Shown here piece after piece: positions 25,842-35,202 of a stretch of DNA of 64,000 bases. Each line of letters starts with the position of its first letter. Position 1 is the stretch's first letter. A program made the position numbers and the translations under genes. Source of the stretch: Nitratireductor alexandrii (GTDB lineage Bacteria > Pseudomonadota > Alphaproteobacteria > Rhizobiales > Rhizobiaceae); assembly GCF_004000215.1 (NCBI RefSeq), contig NZ_RBVY01000004.1, positions 332,351-396,350 on the forward strand, in the 5' to 3' direction. The notes under the pieces were generated by a model. That model had not been told where the DNA came from and did not search any database. It worked only from the letters and a program-made list of their open reading frames with translations.

Positions 25842-26132
25842 TTATCCAAACGGCATGACCCGGCAAAACGCCTGGATCCTGCGAAACAAGTCGGTATCGT
25901 GGGCGGAAGGAACCGGCACCTCGCCGGTGAGCCATTTGAACAGCTCCGCATCGGGCACTTCGAGCAGATCCTCGAACAGATCGAGATCCGCCGCCGGCAG
26001 CGCGTCCAGCCGCGCATCGGCATAGGTCCCCAGCAAAAGGTCCATCTCGCGCATGCCGCGGTGCCAGGCGCGAAACCGTGCCTTGCGCCGGCGGATGTGG
26101 AGTGGTCCGGTGCTTCTCTTCGATCCGCTCAT
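25842..26132 (-). CDS. sdhE: FAD assembly factor SdhE (succinate dehydrogenase assembly factor 2 family)
   Basis: The 96-aa protein is a DUF339/Sdh5-family factor that helps attach FAD covalently to SdhA. The signature RRRKARFRAWHRGMREMDLLLG (RGxxEMD core) is at residues 13-34, split here as RRRKARF and RGMREMDLLLG. It lies 10 bp ahead of mfd on the same strand and divergent from recG, the usual alphaproteobacterial arrangement. The ATG at 26132 gives the family's length. Confidence 0.92.
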   Translation of the reverse strand: MSGSKRSTGPLHIRRRKARFRAWHRGMREMDLLLGTYADARLDALPAADLDLFEDLLEVPDAELFKWLTGEVPVPSAHDTDLFRRIQAFCRVMPFG

Positions 26133-26221
26133 CGCCTGCAATTCCCTTCGCGGGCGCATATATCGTGGAACAATGCCGGTGTCAGCCTTGCGCACGGCCG
26201 GCGCCCCCATATTGTTGCCGC

Positions 26222-28330
26222 ATGCGACCGTCCCTGCTCGATCCCCTGTTTGCCTCCGCCACCACGCTCGACGGGGTCGGGGCCAAAATCGCCGGCCTTT
26301 TGGAAAAGATCGTGCCGGCCGACCTCGTCGGGCGCGAGCTGCGGGTCGGCGACCTGATTTTCGTTTTGCCGCACACGCTGATCGACCGCCGCAACCGGCC
26401 AGGCATCGCGGCCGCACCCGAGGGAGCGATCGTCACCCTCGACCTTCGCGTCGACCGCCACCAGCCTGCCCCGCGCGGCCGCAAAAACGTGCCCTACCGG
26501 GTCTTTGCCAGCGACGAGACCGGCGAAATCGCGCTGACCTTCTTCCACGCACGCCAGAACTGGCTCGAACAGATGCTGCCGGTCGGCGAACAGGTCGTCG
26601 TCAGCGGCCGCATGGAATGGTTCAACGGCCGCCCGTCAATGGTCCATCCCGACCATATCGTGGCCGCCTCCGAGGCCGCCAGCCTGCCGCTGGTCGAGCC
26701 GGTCTATCCGCTGACAGCCGGCCTGTCGCCGCGCTTGCTGCGCCGCGTTGTCGAGCAGGCGCTGGACAAATGTCCCGATCTGCCGGAATGGCTCGACCAG
26801 GAATTGATGCGCCGGCAGAGCTTTCCCGCCTTCGCCGCCGCGCTGCGGCGCCTGCACCACCCCGCCGACCCGGTCGACGTGGCGCTCGACAATCCGTCCC
26901 GGCGGCGACTTGCCTATGACGAATTTCTCGCCAACCAGCTTTCGCTTGCGCTGGTGCGGGCAAAAATCCGCCGCCTGTCCGGTCGCCCGCTCGCCGGCGA
27001 CGGCCGGCTGGTCTCGGCGGTGCTGGCCGCCCTGCCCTATGCCCTGACGCGCTCGCAGGACGAGGCGTTCGCCGAGATCGCCGCCGACCTTGCCCGTCCC
27101 GAACGCATGCTCAGGCTCCTGCAGGGCGATGTCGGCGCCGGCAAAACGGTGGTAGCGCTGCTTGCCATGGCACGCGCGGCCGAGACGGGCGGGCAGTCGG
27201 TGCTGATGGCGCCGACTGAAATCCTGGCGCGGCAGCATTTCGCCACCATCGCACCGATCGCGGAAAAGGCCGGCCTGCGCGCCGCCATCCTGACCGGACG
27301 CGACAAAGGCCGCGAACGCCAGAGAGTGCTCGACGCGATCGCGGACGGTACGGTCGATCTGGTGGTCGGCACCCACGCGCTGTTCCAGGAGGAGGTCAGC
27401 TACCGCGAACTGGTGCTGGCGGTGATCGACGAGCAGCACCGCTTCGGCGTGCATCAACGGCTGGCGCTGACGGCCAAGGGCGCGGCGCCCGACATGCTGG
27501 TGATGACGGCAACCCCGATCCCGCGCACGCTGGTGTTGACCGCCTTCGGCGACATGGACGTGTCGAGACTGACCGAAAAGCCGGCCGGGCGCCGGCCGAT
27601 CACCACCGTCACGCTGCCGAGCGAACGACTGCAGGATCTGCTTGGCCGGCTGGATAACGCACTCGCCGAAGGCCAGAAAATCTACTGGATCTGTCCGCTG
27701 GTCGAGGAATCCGAGGACGTTGACTTAATGTCCGCGCAAGAGCGCTTCGCCACCTTGCAGCCGCGCTTCGGCGCCGCGCTCGGTCTCGTCCACGGCCGCA
27801 TGAAAGGAGCCGAGAAAGACGAGGCGATGCGCGCCTTCAAGGCCGGCGAGACGCGCCTGCTGGTCGCCACCACCGTGATCGAGGTCGGGGTCGACGTCCC
27901 CGACGCCACCATCATGGTGATCGAGCACGCCGAGCGTTTCGGGCTGGCCCAGCTTCACCAGTTGCGCGGCCGGGTCGGGCGCGGCGACAAGCCGTCGACC
28001 TGCGTGCTGCTCTACAAGGGCCCGCTCGGCGAAACGGCCGGCCGGCGGCTGTCGGTCATGCGCGACAGCGAGGACGGCTTCCTGATCGCGGAGGAGGATC
28101 TGAAACTGCGCGGCGAAGGCGAGCTTTTGGGCACGCGCCAGTCCGGCACGCCCGGTTTCCAGGTCGCTCGCGTGGAAGCGCATGCCGATCTCCTGGAAAC
28201 CGCGCGCAACGACGCGCGGCTGGTTCTGGAACGCGACCCGCAGCTGACATCGACGCGCGGCGAGGCGCTCAGGCTGCTGCTTTACCTGTTCGGCCGCGAC
28301 GACGCGATCCGGCTGCTGCGGGCCGGTTAG
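26222..28330 (+). CDS. recG: ATP-dependent DNA helicase RecG
   Basis: A 702-aa SF2 helicase that reverses stalled replication forks and processes branched recombination intermediates. The N-terminal wedge/OB domain spans about 1-230 (LTFFHARQNWLEQMLPVGEQ), the motor has Walker A GDVGAGKTVVALL, the DEQH box VIDEQHRFGVHQRL, the TATPIPRTL motif III, and QLRGRVGRG motif VI. ATG 26222 fits the family's start (RPSLLDPLFASATTLDGVG). It is divergent from sdhE-mfd across 89 bp. Confidence 0.95.
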   Translation: MRPSLLDPLFASATTLDGVGAKIAGLLEKIVPADLVGRELRVGDLIFVLPHTLIDRRNRPGIAAAPEGAIVTLDLRVDRHQPAPRGRKNVPYRVFASDETGEIALTFFHARQNWLEQMLPVGEQVVVSGRMEWFNGRPSMVHPDHIVAASEAASLPLVEPVYPLTAGLSPRLLRRVVEQALDKCPDLPEWLDQELMRRQSFPAFAAALRRLHHPADPVDVALDNPSRRRLAYDEFLANQLSLALVRAKIRRLSGRPLAGDGRLVSAVLAALPYALTRSQDEAFAEIAADLARPERMLRLLQGDVGAGKTVVALLAMARAAETGGQSVLMAPTEILARQHFATIAPIAEKAGLRAAILTGRDKGRERQRVLDAIADGTVDLVVGTHALFQEEVSYRELVLAVIDEQHRFGVHQRLALTAKGAAPDMLVMTATPIPRTLVLTAFGDMDVSRLTEKPAGRRPITTVTLPSERLQDLLGRLDNALAEGQKIYWICPLVEESEDVDLMSAQERFATLQPRFGAALGLVHGRMKGAEKDEAMRAFKAGETRLLVATTVIEVGVDVPDATIMVIEHAERFGLAQLHQLRGRVGRGDKPSTCVLLYKGPLGETAGRRLSVMRDSEDGFLIAEEDLKLRGEGELLGTRQSGTPGFQVARVEAHADLLETARNDARLVLERDPQLTSTRGEALRLLLYLFGRDDAIRLLRAG

Positions 28331-28334
28331 GCCG

Positions 28335-29039
28335 CTACTCGGCCGCCGGACGTTTCGGCTCGCCGGCGAGCGCGTCATCGGCCAATTGCTGGGTCATCTT
28401 CTGGTATTCGGGCGTGACCAGCCCGGCCGAGATCACCAGCTTCGCCGCCTCTTCGACCGACATCGACAATTCGATCAGCTCGGTCTTTGGGACATACATC
28501 AAAAACCCGGTCGTCGGATTGGGCGTCGACGGCAGGAACACGGCGATGGTGCGCCCGGCATGCGGCTCGAGCAGATGGTTGACCTCCGATTCGCGCTCGC
28601 TGGAGATGAAGACGATCGCCCAGGCACCGCGGCGCGGATATTCGATCAGGCCGACCTTCTTGAACACGTCCGACTGATGCGACAGCACCGTCTCGAAGAT
28701 CTGCTTCAGGCCGCGATAGATCGAGCGCACGAGCGGCATGCGCCCAAGAAGGTACTCGCCGTAGGACACGATGGTGCGGCCGATGAAATTCGCGGTCAGG
28801 AAGCCGATCAGCGTGATCAGGATGATGGCCACGATCAGGCCGAAGCCGGGAACGGCGAACGGCAGATAGCTGTCGGGATTGTAGCGCCCGGGAATATAGG
28901 GCTTGACCCAGGAATCGACCCAGCCGATCAGCGACCACGACAGATAGGCGGTGATCGCCAGCGGCGCGCACACGACGAACCCGGTCAGGAAATAGTTGCG
29001 CAGGCGGGTCATGCCGCGATGCTTGGTTGTGTCGGACAT
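28335..29039 (-). CDS. DUF502 family membrane protein
   Basis: A 234-aa inner-membrane protein with two hydrophobic segments near residues 15-38 (YFLTGFVVCAPLAITAYLSW) and 60-85 (VPGFGLIVAIILITLIGFL), followed by the conserved DUF502 cytoplasmic part (GRMPLVRSIYRGLKQIFETV, PRRGAWAIVFIS, VFLPSTPNPTTGFLMYVP). The function is unknown. It is convergent with recG, with only 4 bp between the two stops, and downstream of glmS on the same strand. Confidence 0.9.
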   Translation of the reverse strand: MSDTTKHRGMTRLRNYFLTGFVVCAPLAITAYLSWSLIGWVDSWVKPYIPGRYNPDSYLPFAVPGFGLIVAIILITLIGFLTANFIGRTIVSYGEYLLGRMPLVRSIYRGLKQIFETVLSHQSDVFKKVGLIEYPRRGAWAIVFISSERESEVNHLLEPHAGRTIAVFLPSTPNPTTGFLMYVPKTELIELSMSVEEAAKLVISAGLVTPEYQKMTQQLADDALAGEPKRPAAE

Positions 29040-29099
29040 CGGCTCCAGGAACGCTCTTGGTCAAACGATGCACGATACATAGGGCAACACGACCAAATT

Positions 29100-29126
29100 A
29101 TGAAATCGCGGCCGCGCGGCCGCGCG
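29100..29126 (-). terminator. GC-rich 18-bp palindrome, possible glmS terminator
   Basis: CGCGGCCGCGCGGCCGCG (29107-29124) is perfectly self-complementary and can form a strong hairpin; on the minus strand it is followed by ATTTCATAATTT. It lies about 50 bp past the glmS stop. The T-tract is impure, so the call is tentative. Confidence 0.4.
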
Positions 29127-29172
29127 AACCGTCAGAGCGCAGCGGCTTTTGCCCGCACGCCGTCGGCGTAGA

Positions 29173-30996
29173 TTATTCCACCGTCACCGATTTCGCCAGA
29201 TTGCGCGGCTGATCGACGTCCGTGCCCATGAAGACGGCGGTGAAATAGGCCAGCATCTGGATCGGCAGCGCGTAGACGATCGGCGCGATCATTTCCGGCA
29301 CGTCGGGCATGACGATCGTTTCCAGCGTCTCGATGCCGGCCCTGGCCGCCCCCTCGGCATCGGTGATCAGGATGATCTTGCCGCCACGCGCGGCGACCTC
29401 CTGCATGTTGGACACGGTCTTGTCGAAGATGTGGTCGTGAGGCGCGATCACGATCACCGGCATGTTCTCGTCGATCAGTGCGATCGGCCCGTGCTTCAAT
29501 TCGCCCGCCGCATAGCCTTCGGCGTGGATATAGGAGATTTCCTTGAGCTTCAGCGCGCCTTCCATGGCGAGCGGATAGTTGGTGTCGCGGCCGAGATAAA
29601 GCGCGTGCTTGTAGTGCGAGAGCTCGCGCGCGACCTTTTCGATCTGCCGGTCGAGCTTCAGCACCTGGCTGGCGATCCGTGGCGTTTCCGACAGCGCGCG
29701 CACCAGTGCTTTTTCCTCATCCGCCGAAATCGTGCCGCGTTCCTTGGCCGCACGCAGGGCGAGCGAGGCGAGCACCGAGAGCTGGCAGGTGAAGGCCTTG
29801 GTCGAGGCGACACCGATTTCCGGGCCGGCGAGCGTGGGAAAGACACAGTCGGATTCGCGCGCCATGGTCGATTCGGCCACGTTGACGATCGCGCCGATGG
29901 GAATGCCTTCCTTGCGGCAATAGCGCAGCGAGGCCAGCGTGTCGGCGGTCTCGCCCGACTGGGAGACGAAAAACGCCGCGCTGTTCCTCACCACCGGCAT
30001 TTCCCGATAGCGGAATTCCGAGGCGATATCGATGTCGACCGGCAGGCGCGCCAGGCGCTCGAACCAATATTTGCCGATCAGACCGGCAAGATAGGCCGTG
30101 CCACAGGCCGAGATAGCGATCCGGTCGAGCGTGGCGAAATCGAACGGCAGCGGATCGGCGCGCGTCGTATGGTCGGAAAAATCGACATAATGCGCCAGCG
30201 TGTGCGAGATCACCTCGGGCTGCTCGTGGATTTCCTTTTCCATGAAATGGCGGTGATTGCCCTTGTCGACCAGGAAGCGCGTGCCGATCGATTGCTGTTG
30301 CGCCCGCTCGATGCGCTGGCCGTTCATGTCGTAGATTTCCATCCCGCCGCGGCGCAGCACGACCCAGTCGCCATCTTCCAGATAGGTCACGATATTGGTG
30401 AAGGGGGCGAGCGCGATCGCGTCGGAGCCCAGATACATCTCGCCGTCGCCGTGGCCTATCGCCAGCGGCGGACCACTGCGCGCACCCACGATCAGGTCCT
30501 CGTCGCCGCGAAACAGGATGGCGAGCGCGAAGGCACCTTCCAGGCGCTTCAACGCGGCAAAGGCCGCGTCGACGGGCGCCGCCCCGCGGCCCATCTCACG
30601 CGAGATCAGATGCGCGACCACCTCGGTATCGGTCTGCGAAGCAAAATTGTAGCCGTCGGCCTGCAATTCCGCCCGGATTTCGGCGAAATTCTCGATGATT
30701 CCGTTATGGACGATGGCGACATCGTTGGAAAAATGCGGGTGGGCGTTGGTTTCGTTGGGCACGCCATGCGTGGCCCAGCGCGTATGGCCGATGCCGATCG
30801 TGCCGTCGAGCGGACTTTCGGCGATGCGCTGTTCGAGATTGACCAGCTTGCCCTCGGCGCGGCGTCGGTCGAGGTGGCCGTCCTGGATCGTGGCGACGCC
30901 AGCCGAATCGTATCCGCGATATTCAAGGCGTTTGAGCGCATCCACGATAAGCGGCGCGACCGGCGCGCGGCCGACGATTCCAACGATTCCACACAT
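29173..30996 (-). CDS. glmS: Glutamine-fructose-6-phosphate aminotransferase (isomerizing)
   Basis: A 607-aa cytoplasmic enzyme making glucosamine-6-phosphate for peptidoglycan and LPS. The Ntn glutaminase domain starts with the nucleophile Cys2 (MCGIVGIVG, RLEYRGYDSAG), and two SIS isomerase domains follow (ISACGTAYLAG; FFVSQSGETADTLASL; HAEGYAAGELKHGPIALID), ending in the canonical NLAKSVTVE. glmU is not adjacent. No glmS ribozyme-like leader is expected in this phylum, and none is seen. Confidence 0.96.
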   Translation of the reverse strand: MCGIVGIVGRAPVAPLIVDALKRLEYRGYDSAGVATIQDGHLDRRRAEGKLVNLEQRIAESPLDGTIGIGHTRWATHGVPNETNAHPHFSNDVAIVHNGIIENFAEIRAELQADGYNFASQTDTEVVAHLISREMGRGAAPVDAAFAALKRLEGAFALAILFRGDEDLIVGARSGPPLAIGHGDGEMYLGSDAIALAPFTNIVTYLEDGDWVVLRRGGMEIYDMNGQRIERAQQQSIGTRFLVDKGNHRHFMEKEIHEQPEVISHTLAHYVDFSDHTTRADPLPFDFATLDRIAISACGTAYLAGLIGKYWFERLARLPVDIDIASEFRYREMPVVRNSAAFFVSQSGETADTLASLRYCRKEGIPIGAIVNVAESTMARESDCVFPTLAGPEIGVASTKAFTCQLSVLASLALRAAKERGTISADEEKALVRALSETPRIASQVLKLDRQIEKVARELSHYKHALYLGRDTNYPLAMEGALKLKEISYIHAEGYAAGELKHGPIALIDENMPVIVIAPHDHIFDKTVSNMQEVAARGGKIILITDAEGAARAGIETLETIVMPDVPEMIAPIVYALPIQMLAYFTAVFMGTDVDQPRNLAKSVTVE

Positions 30997-31144
30997 AGGC
31001 GATCAAGTCCCCGCGTTTTTTCCCACCTTCGGTGATCGACGATTTAGGTGCTTCCGAGGCAAAGCGGAAGTAAAAAGACTTTTCAGTCAATGACAGTAGC
31101 CAAAAAAGGCTATGGGTAAACGGTTCTACGAACGGCCGGTCCAG

Positions 31145-31921
31145 TCAGCGCATCGACTGGCGGGCCGCGCCCAGCAACGTCTCGATGCCCAGCGCCATAT
31201 AGACATGCTCGCTGCCGAGCGCGAACAGGCCGTAGCCCATCGCCGCAAAGCGCCCGCACAGCGCCGGATCGACCACGTAGATGCCTGCCATCTTGCCGGC
31301 CCGCGCCGCGCGCGCCGCAATGTCGGCGATCGCCTCCATCATCGCATCGAGGCCGGGATCGATCGCCGCGCCTTCGCTCCAGGCGATGGAAAAATCGGAC
31401 GGACCGACGAACACGCCGTCAATGCCCGGCACGGCGAGAATGTCGTCGAGCGCGGCCAGCGCCTCGCGGGTCTCGATCATGGCGAAGGCGGTGGTGGCGC
31501 GGTTCTGCGAGCGCAGCCAGTCCTGCGCGCCAGCCGGACCGCGACGCGGCATGGCGAAGGTCGGGCCCCAGGAGCGCCGCCCCACCGGCGGATAGTTCAT
31601 CGCCTCGGCAAAGCGACGGGCGTCCTCGACGGAATTGACCATCGGCGCGATGACCGCCTCCGCGCCGAAGTCGAGCGCACGGCTGGCCATGTCGAAGCGT
31701 CCAACCGGGATACGCACGATCGCGTGCCGGCCTGCCGCCAGCACCGGCGCGATCGAGCGCACGACGCTGTCTTCGTGATGGCCGCCATGCTGCATATCGA
31801 GCGTGACGGCATCGAACCCCTGCCCGGCAACGATTTCCACGGTCAGGGCGTCGGGAACCGACGACCAGGCCGTAAACAGTTTTTCGCCCCCTGCGAGGCG
31901 TTCAGCAAGGCTCGTCGACAT
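31145..31921 (-). CDS. HpcH/HpaI-family aldolase (class II)
   Basis: A 258-aa member of the HpcH/HpaI aldolase/citrate lyase family (2-dehydro-3-deoxyglucarate / 4-hydroxy-2-oxovalerate aldolase type). Visible are FDAVTLDMQHGGH near residue 37, the metal/pyruvate-binding FAMIETREAL, and GVFVGPSDFSIAWS. These enzymes cleave 2-keto-3-deoxy sugar acids with a divalent metal. A 148-bp gap separates it from glmS; it is likely a separate unit. The substrate cannot be read from sequence. Confidence 0.85.
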   Translation of the reverse strand: MSTSLAERLAGGEKLFTAWSSVPDALTVEIVAGQGFDAVTLDMQHGGHHEDSVVRSIAPVLAAGRHAIVRIPVGRFDMASRALDFGAEAVIAPMVNSVEDARRFAEAMNYPPVGRRSWGPTFAMPRRGPAGAQDWLRSQNRATTAFAMIETREALAALDDILAVPGIDGVFVGPSDFSIAWSEGAAIDPGLDAMMEAIADIAARAARAGKMAGIYVVDPALCGRFAAMGYGLFALGSEHVYMALGIETLLGAARQSMR

Positions 31922-32003
31922 GCTTTCCCCCCGGCTTTTCAGCGCACCGTACGGGCCGCCCGCGCGCCGCGGACGGCCTGTGCGGCGGCTTCACGCCAAA
32001 AAA

Positions 32004-32324
32004 TCAGCCTTGCTTGACCTGCTCGATGGCGACGGCCAGCAATTCCTCCATCGTGCGGCGGATCTGATGGTCCGACTGCTCGACGCCGGCCGCGTCGAAA
32101 TCCTTGCGCACCTTGCGGAACACGTCCTCGTCGCCGGCCTCCTCGAAGTCGGCATTGACGACTTCCACGGCATAGGCGTCGGCGTCGGAACCGGTCTTGC
32201 CGAGTTTCTCGGCCGCCCACAGACCCAGCAGTTTGTTGCGACGCGCCATCGCCTTGAATTTCAGTTCTTCGTCATGGACGAATTTCTTTTCGAACGCGTC
32301 CTCGCGATCTTTCATGCTGGCCAT
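32004..32324 (-). CDS. DUF1476 / zeta-type F1-ATPase inhibitor subunit
   Basis: A 106-aa protein of DUF1476, the family of the zeta inhibitor subunit that blocks ATP hydrolysis by the alphaproteobacterial F1Fo-ATPase (characterised in Paracoccus denitrificans). The N-terminal inhibitory region MKDREDAFEKKFVHDEE and the four-helix core (RRNKLLGLWAAEKLG, RKVRKDFDAAGVEQSDHQI) are evident. A start three codons downstream (MKDRED) is as likely as MASMKDRED. It is divergent from purC across about 250 bp, which hold no further gene that I can see. Confidence 0.88.
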   Translation of the reverse strand: MASMKDREDAFEKKFVHDEELKFKAMARRNKLLGLWAAEKLGKTGSDADAYAVEVVNADFEEAGDEDVFRKVRKDFDAAGVEQSDHQIRRTMEELLAVAIEQVKQG

Positions 32325-32578
32325 TTACGGTCCTCCGGTCGGGGGATTGAATCTCGGTTCTCCATAGGGCGACTGGCCCGTGAAATCAAAGGCTTTCGCC
32401 CCGATCAACCGCCAAACCGCGTACCGGTGCGCCGTGAAACCGGTTGATCCGCGCCATTTGCCGATTGAGTAGAAGGGGCAGTTGCGCTAGAGCACGCGGA
32501 CGATAAACCGACAAGGCGGCCGGTTGGCTGCATCCCGACCGGTTCGCGCTTATCCATTCAAGGACCCGAGCCATTTCC

Positions 32579-33346
32579 ATGAATCGTCGCCGCCGCATTT
32601 ATGAAGGCAAGGCAAAGATCCTTTATGAAGGACCGGAGCCGGGCACGCTCGTCCAGTTCTTCAAGGACGACGCCACCGCCTTCAACAAGAAGAAACACGA
32701 CATTGTTGACGGCAAAGGCGTTCTCAACAATCGCATTTCCGAACACATCTTCACCCATCTGAACCGGATCGGCATCCCGACCCATTTCATCCGGCGTCTC
32801 AACATGCGCGAGCAGTTGATCAAGGAAGTGGAGATCATCCCGCTCGAGATCGTGGTGCGCAACATCGCCGCCGGTTCGCTGGCCAAGCGTCTCGGCCTCG
32901 AGGAGGGCACGGTGCTGCCGCGCTCGATCATCGAGTTCTACTACAAGGCCGACGCGCTCGACGACCCGATGGTCTCGGAAGAGCACGTCACCGCGTTCGG
33001 CTGGGCCAGTCCGCAGGAAATCGACGACATCATGGCGCTGGCGATCCGCGTCAACGACTTCCTATCGGGTCTATTTCTGGGAGTCGGAATCCAGCTCGTC
33101 GACTTCAAGATGGAATGCGGCCGGCTGTGGGAGGGCGACATGATGCGTGTCATCGTCGCCGACGAGATTTCGCCCGATTCGTGCCGGCTGTGGGACATCG
33201 GCACCCAGGAGAAGCTCGACAAGGACCGGTTCCGCCGCGACATGGGCGGCCTTGTCGAGGCCTATCAGGAGGTCGCCCGCCGGCTCGGTATCATGAACGA
33301 AAACGAGACGGTGCGCCCGAGCGGCCCGACTTTGGTCAAGCACTGA
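32579..33346 (+). CDS. purC: Phosphoribosylaminoimidazole-succinocarboxamide synthase
   Basis: A 255-aa SAICAR synthetase, the step joining aspartate to CAIR in purine synthesis. Family motifs are [20 protein letters not shown] at the N-terminus, [18 protein letters not shown], and [14 protein letters not shown] with [12 protein letters not shown]. It leads a purC-purS-purQ gene run. The possible ribosome binding site (AAGGA) is about 14 nt from the ATG, so expression may be modest or the spacing is atypical. Confidence 0.95.
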   Translation: MNRRRRIYEGKAKILYEGPEPGTLVQFFKDDATAFNKKKHDIVDGKGVLNNRISEHIFTHLNRIGIPTHFIRRLNMREQLIKEVEIIPLEIVVRNIAAGSLAKRLGLEEGTVLPRSIIEFYYKADALDDPMVSEEHVTAFGWASPQEIDDIMALAIRVNDFLSGLFLGVGIQLVDFKMECGRLWEGDMMRVIVADEISPDSCRLWDIGTQEKLDKDRFRRDMGGLVEAYQEVARRLGIMNENETVRPSGPTLVKH

Positions 33347-33407
33347 CAGACATTTCCGCCGTCGTGGTCGCATGACCGCGCCGGCGGGCACCGGAGACAG
33401 ATCGACG

Positions 33408-33650
33408 ATGATAAAGGCCCGCGTCACCGTAACGCTCAAGAACGGTGTGCTCGACCCGCAAGGCAAGGCCATCGAAGGAGCGCTCGGCACGCTCGGTTTC
33501 GCTGATGTCGGCCATGTGCGCCAGGGCAAGGTGTTCGATCTCGAGCTGAACAGCGCCGACAGGGCGAAGGCCGAGGCCGATCTCAAGGCGATGTGCGAAA
33601 AGCTGCTGGCCAACACCGTGATCGAGAACTACGCGGTGGAAATCGCGTGA
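33408..33650 (+). CDS. purS: Phosphoribosylformylglycinamidine synthase subunit PurS
   Basis: An 80-aa subunit of the three-part FGAR amidotransferase (PurS, PurQ, small PurL). It has the [23 protein letters not shown] start, [12 protein letters not shown], and the closing [20 protein letters not shown] 33408 is chosen for the family start. The separate PurL at 39030 is the small type, which requires PurS and PurQ. Confidence 0.94.
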   Translation: MIKARVTVTLKNGVLDPQGKAIEGALGTLGFADVGHVRQGKVFDLELNSADRAKAEADLKAMCEKLLANTVIENYAVEIA

Positions 33651-33735
33651 TGGGCTCGGCGCTGTGGCTCGACAAGGATATGCGCCAAGCCGCGCCGCCC
33701 CCGGCGCTATTGCCCGGCGCCGCGGAGAAAGAACG

Positions 33736-34407
33736 ATGAAATCCGCCGTCGTCCTGCTTCCAGGCCTCAACCGCGACCGCGACATGATCGCGGCCCTGAC
33801 CAAGATCGGCGGCACGCCGCCCGCAACCGTGTGGCAGACCGACACCGATATTCCCGATGTCGACCTGATCGTCATTCCGGGCGGGTTTTCTTATGGCGAC
33901 TATCTGCGCTGCGGCGCGATCGCGGCCCGCATGCCGGTCATCCGTGCGGTCGCCGAAAAAGCCGAACAGGGCGTGCGCGTCATCGGCGTGTGCAACGGGT
34001 TCCAGATCCTGCTCGAGGCCGGCCTGCTTCCCGGCGCGCTGATGCGCAATGCCTCGCTCCGCTTCGTTTGCCGCGAGGTCAGGCTCGAGGTCACGAACGC
34101 CGACACCGTTTTCACGCGCGGCTACCAACCCGGCCAGATCATCCGCTGTCCCGTCGCCCATCACGACGGCAATTATTTCGCCGACGCTGAAACGCTGGCG
34201 CGCCTGGAAGGCGAAGGCCGCGTCGCGTTCCGCTATGCCGAAGGCACCAATCCCAACGGCTCGCTGAACGACATCGCCGGCATCGTCAACCAGGCCGGCA
34301 ACGTGCTCGGCCTGATGCCGCATCCCGAAAACCTGATCGAGGCCGCTCATGGCGGCACCGACGGCCGCGCCCTGTTCGAAAGCGCGCTGCGGCGCGAGGC
34401 TGCCTGA
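33736..34407 (+). CDS. purQ: Phosphoribosylformylglycinamidine synthase subunit PurQ
   Basis: A 223-aa class I glutaminase supplying ammonia to PurL. The nucleophile is Cys86 in VIGVCNGFQ; the oxyanion [13 protein letters not shown] is at 49-61 and the catalytic His/Glu pair is in LMPHPE near the C-terminus. ATG 33736 has AGAAAGAACG upstream and gives the family start. It follows purS by 85 bp. Confidence 0.95.
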   Translation: MKSAVVLLPGLNRDRDMIAALTKIGGTPPATVWQTDTDIPDVDLIVIPGGFSYGDYLRCGAIAARMPVIRAVAEKAEQGVRVIGVCNGFQILLEAGLLPGALMRNASLRFVCREVRLEVTNADTVFTRGYQPGQIIRCPVAHHDGNYFADAETLARLEGEGRVAFRYAEGTNPNGSLNDIAGIVNQAGNVLGLMPHPENLIEAAHGGTDGRALFESALRREAA

Positions 34408-34455
34408 AGCCGGCAAGCGACGGCGCGCAAACCGGAGACCGGAACGATACCGACC

Positions 34456-35202
34456 ATGACCCCGCAAGCCAGCCCGACGGACCGCCTCATGGGCGGAGCG
34501 CCCGGCTGCGGCGGCGTTATGGTGCGCCTTGCGGTGCTGTTCGCCGGGTTGGTTCTGATCGCCATCGCGCTGATGGCCGGTGCGCAGGGCGCACGGGCGC
34601 AGGCGCGCGATGCCACGCAGGTCTATTTCGTGCGCGGTTTCATGGGCATCTTCTCCACCGGTCTCGATGCGCTGGAAGCCAGCCTCGATGCGCGCGGCAT
34701 CAATGCCGAGACCTACAGTCACCTGAGCGGCCCGGCCATGCGCGACGACATCGTGCGCAGCCGCAAGGAGACCCCCGGCCTGCCGGTCATCCTGGTCGGC
34801 CACTCCTTTGGCGGCAACGCCGTTCTCCAACTCGCCGCGCTGCTGGCACAGGACGGCATCAAGGTCGATCTCGTCATCACCGTCGACCCGACCCGCGACG
34901 GACCGATCTCGCCCGACGTGCGCCGCTACATCAACTATTACCTGTCGGCAAACGCCATCGGTTCCGAACTCGACACCGACGGCGTGGCCGCACGCGTCGT
35001 CAATATCGACATTCGCGACCGGACCGATATCGCCGGCCTGACGGCGGGACACTGGACCATGACGGCCAACCGGAAGATCCAGGCCGAGATCCTGCGCGCC
35101 GTCCTGCGGGTCGCGCGTCAGCCGGCCGCAACGCCGCGCTCCCGGCTCAAGACCCCGCGACGCGATGCCCAGCCTGGAGGCGCGGGCGCGCTCGGCCGAT
35201 AG
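34456..35202 (+). CDS. Exported alpha/beta hydrolase (lipase-like)
   Basis: A 248-aa serine hydrolase with an N-terminal hydrophobic anchor or signal segment at about 23-48 (VRLAVLFAGLVLIAIALMAG). The nucleophile elbow is GHSFGG (Ser117), with a likely acid in VDPTRD and a likely catalytic His in AGHWTM. The family cannot be narrowed; thioesterase or lipase activity in the periplasm is plausible. It sits 48 bp after purQ, apparently in the same transcript, and its last 56 bp overlap the convergent FMO gene. It is unrelated to purine synthesis by its domain. Confidence 0.7.
   Translation: MTPQASPTDRLMGGAPGCGGVMVRLAVLFAGLVLIAIALMAGAQGARAQARDATQVYFVRGFMGIFSTGLDALEASLDARGINAETYSHLSGPAMRDDIVRSRKETPGLPVILVGHSFGGNAVLQLAALLAQDGIKVDLVITVDPTRDGPISPDVRRYINYYLSANAIGSELDTDGVAARVVNIDIRDRTDIAGLTAGHWTMTANRKIQAEILRAVLRVARQPAATPRSRLKTPRRDAQPGGAGALGR

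Noticed and set aside
22436-25858. Very long open frame antisense to mfd (over 1100 codons)
   Set aside because: Typical of GC-rich genomes; the opposite strand has full Mfd motifs, while this frame has Arg/Ala/Gln-rich composition and no domain. The same holds for the long frames antisense to glmS, alaS, cckA and mttB.
29040-31144. glmS ribozyme or riboswitch upstream of glmS
   Set aside because: That element is known from Gram-positive bacteria; the 148 bp upstream show no such structure, only weak short hairpins.
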